Source: Gemmata massiliana
Lineage (GTDB): Bacteria > Planctomycetota > Planctomycetia > Gemmatales > Gemmataceae
Reading direction: 5' to 3'
Length of the DNA stretch: 64,000 bases
Assembly: GCA_000531095.1 (NCBI GenBank)
Contig: HG799466.1
Coordinates: 472,049 to 536,048, forward strand
Positions 7,306 to 16,968 of this stretch are shown one piece after another. The notes beneath the pieces are model-generated. The model searched no databases. It saw only the letters and a program-made list of their open reading frames with translations, and was not told where the DNA came from. How positions within the stretch are numbered: position 1 is the first letter of the stretch; the number at the start of each line of letters is the position of its first letter. Both the position numbers and the translations under genes were made by a program.

Positions 7306-7746
7306 TCAGTTATTCACTTCGGCAGGGGAACTTGTCGGCGACCTCAGCAGCGCGTGGATTGCCGGACCGACTACGGACCAATCCACCATCGGGCGGTTAC
7401 CCGCCTTCCGGCTCTCCCGCAGCGGGCAGTTGAACGCGGCATCGTCAACGTAAATGTTCGCGTATGCCTTGGGCGATTGTGTCCAGGACGCTTGCCCGGG
7501 GTTGCCGTTCACCCCGTAAAACTCCACCCCGTTTCTCCGGCAGAACTCGACGGCTTCCGTGAGCACCGGGCCGTTTTCGCGCGAACTGTCCGCGGACCGA
7601 CCGTCACTGCGCATCGTCCAGAGGATGAGCTTGGCACCCGCTTCTTGCCAGCGTTTCATCCACTCGAACGCACCGGGCACGGGCGCGCCAATCTCCGGAA
7701 ACTCGTGCTCCGCTATCGTCCCGTCAAAATCTATCGCGATAATCAT
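7306..7746 (-). CDS. HAD-superfamily hydrolase
   Basis: 146 residues starting MIIAIDFDGTIAEHEFP: the DxDGT motif I of HAD phosphatases at residues 6-10, followed by LILWTMRS (motif II, T) and YVDDAAFNCP (motif III/IV acidic pair). The small size with no cap matches the short HAD proteins often carried by phages. The substrate is likely a nucleotide or a sugar phosphate; not determinable. Confidence 0.75.
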   Translation of the reverse strand: MIIAIDFDGTIAEHEFPEIGAPVPGAFEWMKRWQEAGAKLILWTMRSDGRSADSSRENGPVLTEAVEFCRRNGVEFYGVNGNPGQASWTQSPKAYANIYVDDAAFNCPLRESRKAGNRPMVDWSVVGPAIHALLRSPTSSPAEVNN

Positions 7747-7764
7747 TCAGCCACTTCCTTTGAC

Positions 7765-8109
7765 TCACGTTACGGGCGGGAACACGGGCTTCATCACCAT
7801 CAGTCGCCCGCCCGCGAGACGTTCGTATGCACCATCATTGACGTGCCAAGCGTCCCAGAAGTACCATTCCGAAGTCAGTGCGGAAGTTTGCGCGCGGGTC
7901 AGCGATACCGTGAATACACCCGTTGCCGGCGCCGTGAGCGCGATACCGGCCCCGACGGTTAGCACGTGCACAGGAGCGGCGCCCGCGTAGTTCGCGATGG
8001 TGAACGCGATCGCCCACCCGGTAATGTCCGTGGCGGTGCCCGCGGACCCGACGAGGTTCGCGTCCTCGCCGCGGTACAGGCTCAGGATTTGAGCGTTATT
8101 GGTTGCCAA
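7765..8109 (-). CDS. Phage tail-associated hypothetical protein
   Basis: 114 residues beginning MATNNAQILSLYRGEDANL. The beta-rich sequence (LTVGAGIALTAPATGVFTV) resembles small baseplate or receptor-binding accessory proteins encoded beside tail fibres. Its place after the fibre genes supports this. No enzyme motif. Confidence 0.55.
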   Translation of the reverse strand: MATNNAQILSLYRGEDANLVGSAGTATDITGWAIAFTIANYAGAAPVHVLTVGAGIALTAPATGVFTVSLTRAQTSALTSEWYFWDAWHVNDGAYERLAGGRLMVMKPVFPPVT

Positions 8110-8121
8110 GTGCCGCTCCGA

Positions 8122-8528
8122 TTAAGCGTTCGCGGCAGTGAGCGTGAACGTATTGACCGTGAACGACTGCCCCGCGGTAAAACTGGTGCTATCGACGGTC
8201 ATGTCGCCGCCCCCGCCGGTCGCGGTCACGGTGCCCTGGATATGGCACGTGGTGCCCCCCGAATCGTAAATCCGGAAGTGCCCAGCGGTCCCGGTCGCGT
8301 CGGCACTGGAATCGGTCCAGGTGCCAGATTTTGCCTTGCTCCCACCGGACGCGTCCGCCATCCAGTCGGACGGCAGCTCACCGTCGCCACCACGGTCCCG
8401 CTGTCGGCCTGTGAGCAGTCGGATGGCGGCGACCCGGTGCGGATCTTGAGGATGGCGGACGTGCCGATTGTGGTCTCGATGGCATCGAGTGAACCGTTTC
8501 GGACGGACGTACTAAGTTGGAGACTCAC
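8122..8528 (-). pseudogene. Phage structural protein interrupted by a one-base deletion
   Basis: A GTG at 8528 starts MSLQLSTSVRNGSLDAIET, and the frame breaks after VATVS near 8374. One extra base there restores a continuous protein running LPSDWMADASGG ... FTLTAANA to 8122. The joined product (about 135 residues) matches a phage protein pattern I recognise, with TGTVTATGGGGDMTVD near the C-terminus. Either a sequencing error or a real frameshift. Confidence 0.65.
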
Positions 8529-8566
8529 GGGCTGCCCTCAATGGTTTCGGCACTTTCGCCTGCGCT

Positions 8567-8577
8567 GGGGGAACTAG
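8567..8577 (-). promoter_or_regulatory. AGTTCCCCC motif site 2
   Basis: CTAGTTCCCCC on the minus strand, 39 nt before the GTG at 8528. The motif sits in the loop of an imperfect inverted repeat (GCCT-GCGCT / GCG-T-CAGGC). Confidence 0.55.
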
Positions 8578-8579
8578 CG

Positions 8580-11500
8580 TCAGGCGCTCCAGGAGAACGT
8601 ACGCGCGGGTTGGTTCCAGGAGAACCCGACCGTGCGCACCCGCACCCCGGCTACGATGGTGCTCGCCAGTGTCGCGGCACCGAGGGTAATGGAGGCGCCG
8701 CCGGTCTTGGTGCTACCGGCAGACGAGGTGAGCGATACCGCACCGAGAGCGATGGCACCGTCGCCCTGAATTGCGAGCGCCCCCGCCGAAGCCAAGGTGA
8801 CCGCACCGAGGGTGATTGACGCATCGGCGATTGTGACCGGCGCGCCCCCACTCGCGGACAGCGTCACGGCACCGAGGGTGATGGAGGCGCCCGCGTGCGT
8901 GGTCAGGCCGCCGGTCGACCCGAGGGTTACGCCGCCGAGAGCCGCGGACAGGTCCGCAGAAATCGCGAGCGCCGCAGCCGCACTGACGGTCGTCGCGCCC
9001 AGATTTGTGGACAGGTTGCCCTGAATCGCGACCGCACCGGTCGCCGAACTGGTGACCGCGCCGAGCGCGACGGACGTGTCGCCGATGCGGGTAAAATCGC
9101 CCTCCAGCGCCCCAATCGTGACCCCATCGTGGCCCGCGTTCTTGCACACGGAGTTCTGCGGGCGCTGGCCGTCCCGGAGGTACGTTTGGAGCGCGGCGAA
9201 AGTGAACCGCGAGTCGTAGTTCGCGTCGTTGGGGTCGTTGATGGCGCGCATCTTCGCGCGCGTCTGGGTCGTGACGTCGAAGGGATCTCCGGACAGGCCC
9301 AGCGACCAGCCCCAGGACCAGAACGAGCGCCACCGGTCGACGAACTGCGGGTCGGCGCTGATGTCGTGCGTGCCGCCCGGGGCCGACTGGTTCACGTTGT
9401 ACGCGCCGCCCGCGCCGTCGGTCCGCAACCCGTAAGTCGAGTTGTAATCGTTCGCGCCGGCGGTCACCAAGTCCTGCGTGTCGTGCGTCGGGCTCGTGTT
9501 GAAGTAGGTGGCCGTCGAGGTGATGACGAACGGCCCGATCGTGCTCGCGCCGCCCGCGCCGCCCAGGACGTAGGTCTTGCCCGGCTCGGCCCACGGGATG
9601 TTTGATTTCAGCGACGTGACGCGGCCCGCGGGTTGCGAGAACACGAACACGTCGCCCGCCGCACACGCCGCCGGGAGCGAGGGGACGTTGGCCGTGGTGC
9701 CGCCCGTGATGCTGCTGATCGTCGCGACCACGTTGCGCAGCGCGACGGTCGCCGTCGTCGGGCTGAACTTGATGATCTCGCCCGCGAGCCAGCCCGGGTT
9801 CGTGCCCAGCACGACCGTCGTCGTGCTCCCGCCCGTCGCGGTTTTCTCCGCGGCACCCTCGTTGAGCGCGAGGCACTGGCCGCCCGTGAAGTAGGTGTTG
9901 TGCTCGATTACGAACGTCTGATTGATGTTCTGCGTTCCGGACGTGAGCAGTGTTCCGGAGCAGTCCCGCGAGACGCTCGGCAGGATGATGTTTCGCAGCA
10001 GATTGTAAGTGCAGTTCGCCGAGTCCAAGTGCAAGAAGAAGTCGCCGTTGTTGTCGCTCCCGACGAGCTGCCCGATGTTGTCCGTGATGTTCACGGTCGA
10101 GGATGCCGGTACGCTCGGGAACCCGACAAAGTGCGCGTTCGCGACGCCCCCGTAAATCTTGTACGTGTCCCCCGCGGTCGGGGTCGTGTCCCATGCCCGG
10201 TTCACCGTCAGCGTCGTCGCTGTGTTGCTCGCGATGATGCGGGATTCCCACACGCCCCCGGATTGTTTCGTCACGCACCAGCCCGCGCCCGCACCGACCC
10301 CCGCCGCGGCGAACTGGTTCGTCGTCCACGACTTGGTGGAGTCGACGAGCGTAGTCGATGTCGCGCCCGTAGCGGTTCCCGAAACGCTCGCCGAGGGGCT
10401 CGTGTCGCCGATCACGATGTTGTTCGTGAAGTCGCCGGAGCACGAGAACGAGCCCGCACTGAAGTCGGTGAAAACGAGGTTCGCGTCAAACGCGGTCCAC
10501 AGCGCGACCCCGCCCGTGACGGCGAAAAACGCATCGAAAATGTTCCCGCTGTGGCTGCTGTCCTTTGCCGTCAGGCTGGGAGTCTTGTCGAACACGTTGT
10601 TCGTGGCCGATCGCGTGCCCGTGGTCAGGGTCGCGGTAGCCGCTACGAGCAGGTTGTCGGTGCCCGAAACACTATTCCGCCACGTGCAATATTGGATATT
10701 CCACCCGCCGCCGGCAGGGGCGTTCGACGCCCAGTGCATCCGGGCGCACGAGTCAAAAATGCACCGCGTGAACTGCTGCACCAGCGCCGATGTGGAGGGC
10801 AGGAACGAGAACGCGCGGTTGACGGAATCACCGATGCGGGTGAACACGCACCAGGTCGGGCTGAACCAGTCGGAGTCGCTGAACGGGCCGACCGCGCCGA
10901 CCCCGAACCCGGTGCGGAAGTACCCGTTCGCGCCGCCCGCGTTGCTCCGGATGTACACCCGCGCCGACGCGGACGTGTTCGCGGTCGTGATGAGGCCCGA
11001 CGTTTGCGTGCTGGCGGTGCCGAGGAACCCGGCGTAGCGAGCGTTGGACGGGCTGGCCGCGTTCGCCGCATTGAACTCGATGCCCGCGACCATGTCCCCG
11101 CCGGAACCATCGAGCGTGACGGCGACGTTGCCGCGCTGCCAGTCCCCGCGGATGTCGGCCTTCGCCTTGATGACGAGCGGACCGGTGATGACCAGCGTGA
11201 GGGGGTTCGTTGGTGCGGCGGCCGCCGCAAACGTCGTCGTGCCGTCGGTCCAACTCGCCGACGACAGATCGGCCGTCGTGGTCGTGTTGCCCGTGAGGTA
11301 AATTTTTCGTGCGCCGGTTGGGGAGTTGGTGTCGGACAGCGCCAGTTTCCGGGACGAGACGCCGCTCGCGAGGGCCGGGAGCGTGACGCGGGGGATGTTG
11401 CCTGCGATCACGGTGAAGGTGGCTGATACTGCGACGTCGGACGATTCGAGCCCGTTAGAGTCGACGTTGATGACGGAGACGCGATAGGTGCCCGCTGCGA

Positions 11501-11714
11501 GGAAGCCGCCCGATGCGCCACCGCCCGTGGCGACGACCGTTGGCACGGTGGTGATGCACTGCGGCGGGCTGACCCCGAATACCGTGTCCGCGTCCACCGT
11601 CACCGTGTGCGCGGACGATCCCCAAACGAGCGTGTCCCCGTCGGCGAACGCCGTCCCGCACGCATACGGGACGCTTTTCAGGTTCCCGGTTTGTGACGCG
11701 GTGCGCAGGGCCAC
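8580..11714 (-). CDS. Large tail fibre or spike protein
   Basis: 1044 residues from a GTG at 11714 with GGAGG upstream. Almost entirely beta-rich, Ala/Thr/Gly/Ser-rich sequence. The middle section (TRCIFDSCARMHWAS ... NIQYCTWRNSVS ... NLLRNIILPSVS) has the look of a parallel beta-helix. The last 200 residues are 7-8 short repeats of the type ITLGAVTLASAGALAI. Such repeats form fibrous stalks. Host-receptor or surface-glycan binding is inferred. A short C-terminal end (VGFSWNQPARTFSWSA) may be a trimer cap. Confidence 0.75.
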   Translation of the reverse strand: MALRTASQTGNLKSVPYACGTAFADGDTLVWGSSAHTVTVDADTVFGVSPPQCITTVPTVVATGGGASGGFLAAGTYRVSVINVDSNGLESSDVAVSATFTVIAGNIPRVTLPALASGVSSRKLALSDTNSPTGARKIYLTGNTTTTADLSSASWTDGTTTFAAAAAPTNPLTLVITGPLVIKAKADIRGDWQRGNVAVTLDGSGGDMVAGIEFNAANAASPSNARYAGFLGTASTQTSGLITTANTSASARVYIRSNAGGANGYFRTGFGVGAVGPFSDSDWFSPTWCVFTRIGDSVNRAFSFLPSTSALVQQFTRCIFDSCARMHWASNAPAGGGWNIQYCTWRNSVSGTDNLLVAATATLTTGTRSATNNVFDKTPSLTAKDSSHSGNIFDAFFAVTGGVALWTAFDANLVFTDFSAGSFSCSGDFTNNIVIGDTSPSASVSGTATGATSTTLVDSTKSWTTNQFAAAGVGAGAGWCVTKQSGGVWESRIIASNTATTLTVNRAWDTTPTAGDTYKIYGGVANAHFVGFPSVPASSTVNITDNIGQLVGSDNNGDFFLHLDSANCTYNLLRNIILPSVSRDCSGTLLTSGTQNINQTFVIEHNTYFTGGQCLALNEGAAEKTATGGSTTTVVLGTNPGWLAGEIIKFSPTTATVALRNVVATISSITGGTTANVPSLPAACAAGDVFVFSQPAGRVTSLKSNIPWAEPGKTYVLGGAGGASTIGPFVITSTATYFNTSPTHDTQDLVTAGANDYNSTYGLRTDGAGGAYNVNQSAPGGTHDISADPQFVDRWRSFWSWGWSLGLSGDPFDVTTQTRAKMRAINDPNDANYDSRFTFAALQTYLRDGQRPQNSVCKNAGHDGVTIGALEGDFTRIGDTSVALGAVTSSATGAVAIQGNLSTNLGATTVSAAAALAISADLSAALGGVTLGSTGGLTTHAGASITLGAVTLSASGGAPVTIADASITLGAVTLASAGALAIQGDGAIALGAVSLTSSAGSTKTGGASITLGAATLASTIVAGVRVRTVGFSWNQPARTFSWSA
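8640..9090 (-). repeat. Intragenic tandem repeats of the fibre C-terminus
   Basis: Imperfect units of about 60-69 bp encoding GA-x-ITLGAVTL-x-(S/A)(S/T)AG. On the plus strand the recurring text is GCACCGAGGGTGATGGA and variants. Copies differ mostly at third positions, so they are old or selected for protein structure. Confidence 0.65.
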
Positions 11715-11928
11715 TTAGTGCACCTCCGGGGGGGAGATACAATTGCAGCCCGTCTACGCAGCACACGTTGGGCGCGACCCCGCCGCCCGTTGGCTCGCGC
11801 GAGTCGGCTCGTCCTCCGGATTCGGCAACAAGCACTTCCACCGGAGCGCAGTCCGGTAAATCGGCGATGAGCCGGCGCACGTCGCCGACGGTCAGCGCCC
11901 GGCCACGAATAGTTAAAGGTGAGCCCAC
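11715..11928 (-). CDS. Small protein upstream of the fibre gene
   Basis: GTG at 11928 directly follows the upstream stop (TGAGTG). Sequence GRALTVGDVRRLIADLPDCA looks real. As written, the frame runs on to 11455 inside the fibre gene; if the run of seven C (about 11728-11734, minus strand) were six, it would end at TAA (11715-11717) just before the fibre start. I therefore place the natural end there. Confidence 0.5.
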
Positions 11929-13767
11929 TCAGGACACCTCCACCGCGGTTTCCATCGTGCACGCAAGTGCCGCGGAACTGAACCGAATCACGTACCCGTT
12001 CAACTCCGTTTTTCCGAACTCGTTCGCGGCAAACAGTTGCGCCGCGGGTACCACATCGGTCTCGATGTCGGCCGGCGCGGTGAGCGTGACCGTGCGGCCG
12101 TTCGGGAGCGACCAGCGGTACCCGTCCGCCGTTCGGAGGGGCACACCCAGGGTGTGCCATCGCTGTTCCCATAGTCGCCCCGCCCCGACCGCCTCTTTGA
12201 TTCGCGCGAGGTCCGTGGCCGCGTACCGGTCCGACTTCATTCCAGCGCCGAGCGGGTCGCGCCCGGCGAATTCGTCTCGCACCCGGGCACGGCCCGCGTA
12301 ATCGAACTCGGCCCGGCGCCGGAACGAGTCCACGAACGGGACGGGGGGCTGGTAGTAAGTGGGACGGTATGCGCTGCCGCTCGTAGCCGCCTCGACGATC
12401 ACCCCGGTATCGGTCTCGGTAACGGAGACGATCCCGCGCGCCCACATGCTGCCGAGCCCGGCGAGCAGCGGGCCGTTCTGCGCGGCGCCCGAGACCGCGG
12501 TGAGCCCGTACCCGATCGGGTGCGTGAGCCACCAAACCCCGTCGAGTTGGGCGTGCAGGTCGAACGTGTACCCCACCGCGTGGTCCCCGCGCCACTCGCT
12601 GCCCGGTGCGTGGCACCCGAAGAAGGAGCCGCCGCGCGTGTACCGCACCTGCCCCTGCCCCGTGGCCGTGTACAGGTACACGGGCTTAGCGGGCGGCGCC
12701 TTCGTGGCGGCCACGGGCACAGCGGGCACCGGCTTGCCTGCGATCAGCGCGGCCACCTGCGATTCGAGCACCGTGAGCCGCTCCTCGACGGTCGGGGGAA
12801 CGGGGGGCGGGCCATCGGGTGGGAGCGGGGCGGGCGGATCGCGGTAGAGCCGCATCACGCGCCACCCGTATGGGAGCCACGTTTTGAGGGGGCGCTTGCC
12901 CTCGTCAACACCTTCGATCAGCTCGATCGCGGCCCACACGTCGCGCCGCCCGGTCAGCCCATAGAGCACGTACAGGAGCGTGAGCCAGCGCCACAGCACG
13001 GTACCGGACCCGATCCCGCGCACGCCGCCGTCCACGTCGCCCCACGGGTAGCAGTCGGTGCCGTCCGGGGTGATGCTCGCGAGAGTGAATGTGGCCACCT
13101 CGTCGGCCCACGCGGCCAGCTCCGGGATCTGGTCCGTGAGCGCCGGCCCGATCGCGTGCGCCCCCGCGAGCAGCAGCGCGACGGTGTTCGGGTCGTACAA
13201 ACTGGATTCGATGAACGCGCCGCCCTTGGACATCCGAATGTAATCGCGGACCGCGGCCACGGCTTGACCGAACTCCACCCGATCGGACCACTTGCTCCCG
13301 GTCGCCAGATCCGACGCGAGCACCCCGAGCACTTGCCCGATGGTCTGGTCCGAATCGGTGAACCGCCATCGGCCAACGTTCTCCGGGAACCCGATGCCCC
13401 AGCAGAACGCGCACGTCCGATCGAACGCGGCCGCAAAACGGGCAACGGTGTCGTCGTTGAGTGCGGGGCGGATCAGCCCAAACAATATCACCTGATCGAG
13501 CCAGTTTTGGCGAATGGTGTTCCGGACCGGGGTCGCCACGTCGAGCGCTTTCAACAGCCGCTCGGCCGCGGTGGTCGCGTACTTCGGCTGCCCCGTCATG
13601 GCGTAAGCGAGCGCGTGCCACTGGCCGTAGTCGCCGTCTGGCCCCTTCGCCGCGTCCGCGTAGGCGAGCGCCTGCTTCGCCCACGGGTGCCCAATCGCGT
13701 ACAGGCTCGCGATTGAGTCGCGGTACGGGATCGCGGCGGGGGATGGTACGGGGTCGACGGTTGCCAT
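11929..13767 (-). CDS. Putative polysaccharide lyase-like tail protein
   Basis: 612 residues from MATVDPVPSPAAI (13767); the motif AGTTCCCCC lies 22 nt upstream and fixes the start. The N-terminal 340 residues are helical with HPWAKQALAYADAAK, WHALAYAMTG and NWLDQVILFGL, reminiscent of the alpha/alpha-toroid of heparinase- or alginate lyase-like enzymes. A Pro-rich linker and short coiled coil (VEERLTVLESQVAAL) follow, then a beta-rich domain with HAVGYTFDL and WWLTHPIGYGL. A capsule- or glycan-degrading tail enzyme is inferred, not proven. Confidence 0.55.
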   Translation of the reverse strand: MATVDPVPSPAAIPYRDSIASLYAIGHPWAKQALAYADAAKGPDGDYGQWHALAYAMTGQPKYATTAAERLLKALDVATPVRNTIRQNWLDQVILFGLIRPALNDDTVARFAAAFDRTCAFCWGIGFPENVGRWRFTDSDQTIGQVLGVLASDLATGSKWSDRVEFGQAVAAVRDYIRMSKGGAFIESSLYDPNTVALLLAGAHAIGPALTDQIPELAAWADEVATFTLASITPDGTDCYPWGDVDGGVRGIGSGTVLWRWLTLLYVLYGLTGRRDVWAAIELIEGVDEGKRPLKTWLPYGWRVMRLYRDPPAPLPPDGPPPVPPTVEERLTVLESQVAALIAGKPVPAVPVAATKAPPAKPVYLYTATGQGQVRYTRGGSFFGCHAPGSEWRGDHAVGYTFDLHAQLDGVWWLTHPIGYGLTAVSGAAQNGPLLAGLGSMWARGIVSVTETDTGVIVEAATSGSAYRPTYYQPPVPFVDSFRRRAEFDYAGRARVRDEFAGRDPLGAGMKSDRYAATDLARIKEAVGAGRLWEQRWHTLGVPLRTADGYRWSLPNGRTVTLTAPADIETDVVPAAQLFAANEFGKTELNGYVIRFSSAALACTMETAVEVS

Positions 13768-13788
13768 GCCCCCAGCGTGCCAGTCACC

Positions 13789-13799
13789 GGGGGAACTAG
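13789..13799 (-). promoter_or_regulatory. AGTTCCCCC motif site 3
   Basis: CTAGTTCCCCC on the minus strand, exactly 22 nt from the ATG at 13767. The five C could pair with GGGGG directly before the start codon. Confidence 0.65.
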
Positions 13800-13811
13800 C
13801 GTGGGGGCGCC

Positions 13812-14186
13812 TTAGTAGTCGGCTCCAAGTACCTCGATGTGCAACTCGGAGCCGCTCGCTAGTGCGGTCCGGCATTGGAACTTAATCGAAGCGGACGTGC
13901 TGTACAGGTAGACGTTTTCGTATCGGAGTATCGCTTGCTGCGTGTTCGCCGCGTTAAGGAGCGTGACGACGTCGATTACGACCGCGTTCACGCTGTCGTC
14001 GAGCACGACGGCAACCACAACAGCGCCCGGCGCCGTCGTGGGACCGGAGTGCATGCGGATTTCTTTGACGCGCGTTCCCGCCGCGACCCCGGTCAGCACA
14101 GCAGCCGTCAGCGTGGTGCTACTGCTGTTGTTCATGATGATGGACCCGGTGTGCCGCGCGCCCTCGTAGTTCGGTGTCGATGCCAT
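13812..14186 (-). CDS. Phage structural hypothetical protein
   Basis: 124 residues, beta-rich (STTLTAAVLTGVAAGTRVKEI, VVVAVVLDDSVNAVVIDVV). Lies between two fibre-type proteins. Likely a small virion or fibre accessory protein; no motif recognised. Confidence 0.6.
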   Translation of the reverse strand: MASTPNYEGARHTGSIIMNNSSSTTLTAAVLTGVAAGTRVKEIRMHSGPTTAPGAVVVAVVLDDSVNAVVIDVVTLLNAANTQQAILRYENVYLYSTSASIKFQCRTALASGSELHIEVLGADY

Positions 14187-14190
14187 TTAC

Positions 14191-15822
14191 TTACCCCAAA
14201 ATGCCACGGGTCTTCAGGTCCGCTATCAGGGTTCCCAGCACGTCCGCGATTTCGTCCAACGTGGTCGCGTTGGCATCAAACGCGCGGTCGGTGGTCACGT
14301 TCGTTGTCGTGTACGTGCCGATTGACGCGGCGAGCGCGGTCGCGAGCCCCTCCGAGAACACCGTGCCCCCCGCGGCGGTTCCGGACGCGCCCGCGGTCCC
14401 GGCGCTCGTGTAGTGCTTCATCCAATACTGGAACCCGTCGGTCGTGGTCGACGTGTGGTACCGCACCACCTTGCCGATGCCGGGGTTGACCTGGGTGTAC
14501 ACGAAAGCGTTGTGCGCGTTGTTGTTGAACCGGAAGTGCTCTTGGTGCGCGACCAATTGCCCCTCGCTGAAATAAGTCAGATCCAGATGCGCGTTGTCCG
14601 TGCTGCTGATTGCCCCGACCCGAGCGAACGAGTGGCCCTGGTCTGCGGTCAGCGTTCCGAACGTGGTGTCCACCGTACCCGGGGCGAACGAAAAGGCGTT
14701 GATGATCGTCGCCGGACGGTCCACGTACTTCCCCGACCGCGATTCGGGCAACGTGAGCGTCAAATCGTAGGACGGATGCCCACCGAAATATTGAAGCGTG
14801 GTGACTATGTTCTGCGCGCCCCCGATGAACCGACCGTTCGGGTCCGTGAACACCGCCAGTTGCCCCGTGCGCGCCGAATCCGGTCCCCACACGTCACCGC
14901 CCGCGGACCCGCCCCCACTACCCAGCGACGTGGCGATACCGTCCTTGAACACGGTCCCGCCCACGCTCCCGGACACGCCCGGCGTCCCGTCGTGGGCGAA
15001 GTGGTACATCCACGTCTCGATCCCGATGACCACGTCGCGCACCACGCCCGCGTAAGCGTACACCTCGTGGCGCCCGTTCGCCCCGCCCGCCGCCTGGAAC
15101 ACGTAATTCGCAACGTGACACACTAAGTGCCCGCTCGCGTCCGTGTACCCCGTGTACTCGATGCGGTCCGAGTCCGTGCCGTACAGCGTGACCGTCGCGT
15201 ACTGCTCCGCCCCGCCCACGTAACTCGTCGTGCCCAGCGACATCAGCGAATGCTTCGCCACCGACACGTACACCGTCGGTTTCTTCGGCACCTGTCCCGC
15301 GTCCAGCCGCGGCGTCAGCCCCTCCGATAGCGTCAGTCGCGTCAGCCGCGTGCGCCCCGCCGCTACGTCGTCGTACACCAAGCCCGGCGCCGCACCGATG
15401 AACCGACCGTTCGGGTCGCTGAAGAACGGGAGCTGACCCGTGAGCGCGCAGTCGGGACCGATCACGTCGCCGAAGGACGTGGGCGGCACACCGTCACCAC
15501 CCACAATGAAAATCCACCCCGCGCCGGACCGATCGGGTTCGATCCACCCGCGCGTACCGGCAGTTAGAGTCGCATCCTCGTCAGGTGGAACCGCGTGGTC
15601 GCCCGTGAGTTGCACGCTCGGGTTCACCAACGCCACGTCATCGAGGTCGAGGCGTTTCCACGAGTACCCAGTTGAAGGGCTCCAAAGTGACGTGAGTTCC
15701 GCAGGGAACCCCGGCTGCATCGTTCGCACCGAATCAGCACCGAACGCAGTGGACACACCGCTCCCACCGAGGAAACGGCGTTCCAAGTCGGCAACTCGCT
15801 GCTGCAGGTCGGCGAGTTGGGA
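14191..15822 (-). CDS. Tail fibre protein with internal duplication
   Basis: About 543 residues from MSQLADLQQRVADLERRFL (15822), a short trimeric coiled coil; an ATG at 15855 is possible. Two related segments are visible: GDVIGPDCALTGQLPFFSDP and GDVWGPDSARTGQLAVFTDP, each followed by NGRFIG and a beta domain with YVF or HFRF. The C-terminus NATTLDEIADVLGTLIADL is a common ending of phage fibre proteins. Receptor binding is inferred. Confidence 0.7.
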   Translation of the reverse strand, partial: SQLADLQQRVADLERRFLGGSGVSTAFGADSVRTMQPGFPAELTSLWSPSTGYSWKRLDLDDVALVNPSVQLTGDHAVPPDEDATLTAGTRGWIEPDRSGAGWIFIVGGDGVPPTSFGDVIGPDCALTGQLPFFSDPNGRFIGAAPGLVYDDVAAGRTRLTRLTLSEGLTPRLDAGQVPKKPTVYVSVAKHSLMSLGTTSYVGGAEQYATVTLYGTDSDRIEYTGYTDASGHLVCHVANYVFQAAGGANGRHEVYAYAGVVRDVVIGIETWMYHFAHDGTPGVSGSVGGTVFKDGIATSLGSGGGSAGGDVWGPDSARTGQLAVFTDPNGRFIGGAQNIVTTLQYFGGHPSYDLTLTLPESRSGKYVDRPATIINAFSFAPGTVDTTFGTLTADQGHSFARVGAISSTDNAHLDLTYFSEGQLVAHQEHFRFNNNAHNAFVYTQVNPGIGKVVRYHTSTTTDGFQYWMKHYTSAGTAGASGTAAGGTVFSEGLATALAASIGTYTTTNVTTDRAFDANATTLDEIADVLGTLIADLKTRGILG

Positions 15823-15862
15823 CATCGGTCCGGGTGCGAACGAGCCGGGGCGCATTCAAACC

Positions 15863-16903
15863 TCACGGGGCGGAAACGTGTGTGAAAGCCTGCGCAAAAT
15901 CCACGTATTCCAAGAACGCTTTTGAAAGCGACGTCGTTCCGTCCCGGGTGGCGAGGTAGAACTTGTTTGTGCCCCGCCACGGGAACAGGTTGTGACCCCG
16001 TACCACCGGGCTCGTCGCCCCGGTCGGCGGGTCAAAGAAATCGAAGTGGAACCGCACCGTCACGCTGCGCAAAATCGAGTAGTCCGCCTCGTCCGCGTCG
16101 TCGGCCGCAACGGGCCACGGGTTCTCGATGATTTCGGGGGGCTGGCACAAGAGCGTACCGGCGGGCATCCCGAGAAACGTTGCGTTGTTGAGTTTGCCGA
16201 CACAGTTCAGAATCTTGGTCGGGACCATCAGGTCCGGGTTCGTCGTCAGGTACTCGCGCGCGACGTTCATCCACTCCATCACGTAGGACGCCTTGGGCAA
16301 CAGCACGGGCACCGGTGCGGGGTACGCGGCGCCGATAGCGGGTCCGTCCGTACCAGTTTCCGCGTACTTGAGTACGTTCCCGCCGCCGTCCGCGCTGAGC
16401 ACCTCGAGCCGCGGCACCATCGTGGTTTGCGTGTTTCGCTTGTACTCTTGGCCGGGGGTGTCGATTACCGAATCGGGCAGGAACAGCGCGCCCGGGTACG
16501 CGCGGTATTGAACCGTCATCAGGCGCCACTTGTAGAGCGTGTACTTCTTTCCGTCGGCTGAAAAGTCGGACAGTTTGTAGGGCTGCCCGTTCGCGTTGTC
16601 TGGGTTCGACAGCAGCACAATAGGGCTGGGTGAAACGCTGTGCGCGAACAGCCACGGGAACTCGGGATCCCAGTCCGGTTGCTCGCGGCGCAATTTCCAC
16701 GGTGATGAGGTGTCCGCGGTGGCGAACCCGAGGAAGAACCGGACCGCGGCGCGACACTTGTTCGCGCGAACGTACCCGACCCGCGTAGATTCCTGGGCGT
16801 CATGGCTGAAATTGGCGCTGCTCCCGCCGCTGTCCGCGGCGACCTCGTACCAGTCGGCGTCGATGTCGAATTCGTCTTCGGGTTGTTCGGGATAGGCGCC
16901 CAT
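15863..16903 (-). CDS. Phage tail protein, unknown function
   Basis: 346 residues, acidic N-terminus (MGAYPEQPEDEFDIDADW). Mixed alpha/beta with conserved-looking aromatic segments (FPWLFAHSVSPSPIVLLS, VMEWMNVAREYLTTNPDL). First gene of the leftward fibre operon, divergent from the rightward tail module. A baseplate or distal tail role is inferred from position. Confidence 0.6.
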   Translation of the reverse strand: MGAYPEQPEDEFDIDADWYEVAADSGGSSANFSHDAQESTRVGYVRANKCRAAVRFFLGFATADTSSPWKLRREQPDWDPEFPWLFAHSVSPSPIVLLSNPDNANGQPYKLSDFSADGKKYTLYKWRLMTVQYRAYPGALFLPDSVIDTPGQEYKRNTQTTMVPRLEVLSADGGGNVLKYAETGTDGPAIGAAYPAPVPVLLPKASYVMEWMNVAREYLTTNPDLMVPTKILNCVGKLNNATFLGMPAGTLLCQPPEIIENPWPVAADDADEADYSILRSVTVRFHFDFFDPPTGATSPVVRGHNLFPWRGTNKFYLATRDGTTSLSKAFLEYVDFAQAFTHVSAP

Positions 16904-16924
16904 GTGCCTATCGTGCCGGTGCTT

Positions 16925-16947
16925 GGGGGAACATGCCTAGTTCCCCC
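16925..16947. promoter_or_regulatory. Divergent pair of AGTTCCCCC motifs (sites 4 and 5)
   Basis: GGGGGAAC-ATGCCTA-GTTCCCCC is a perfect inverted pair. The left copy is 22 nt from the minus-strand ATG at 16903 and the right copy 22 nt from the plus-strand ATG at 16969. This shows that the motif is directional and belongs to the downstream gene. Confidence 0.75.
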
Positions 16948-16968
16948 GTTGGCGCGCATCATCGGGCT

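Noticed and set aside
9633-11426. 597-codon plus-strand ORF
   Set aside because: Arg-rich shadow of the fibre gene on the other strand; GC-rich DNA gives long empty frames.
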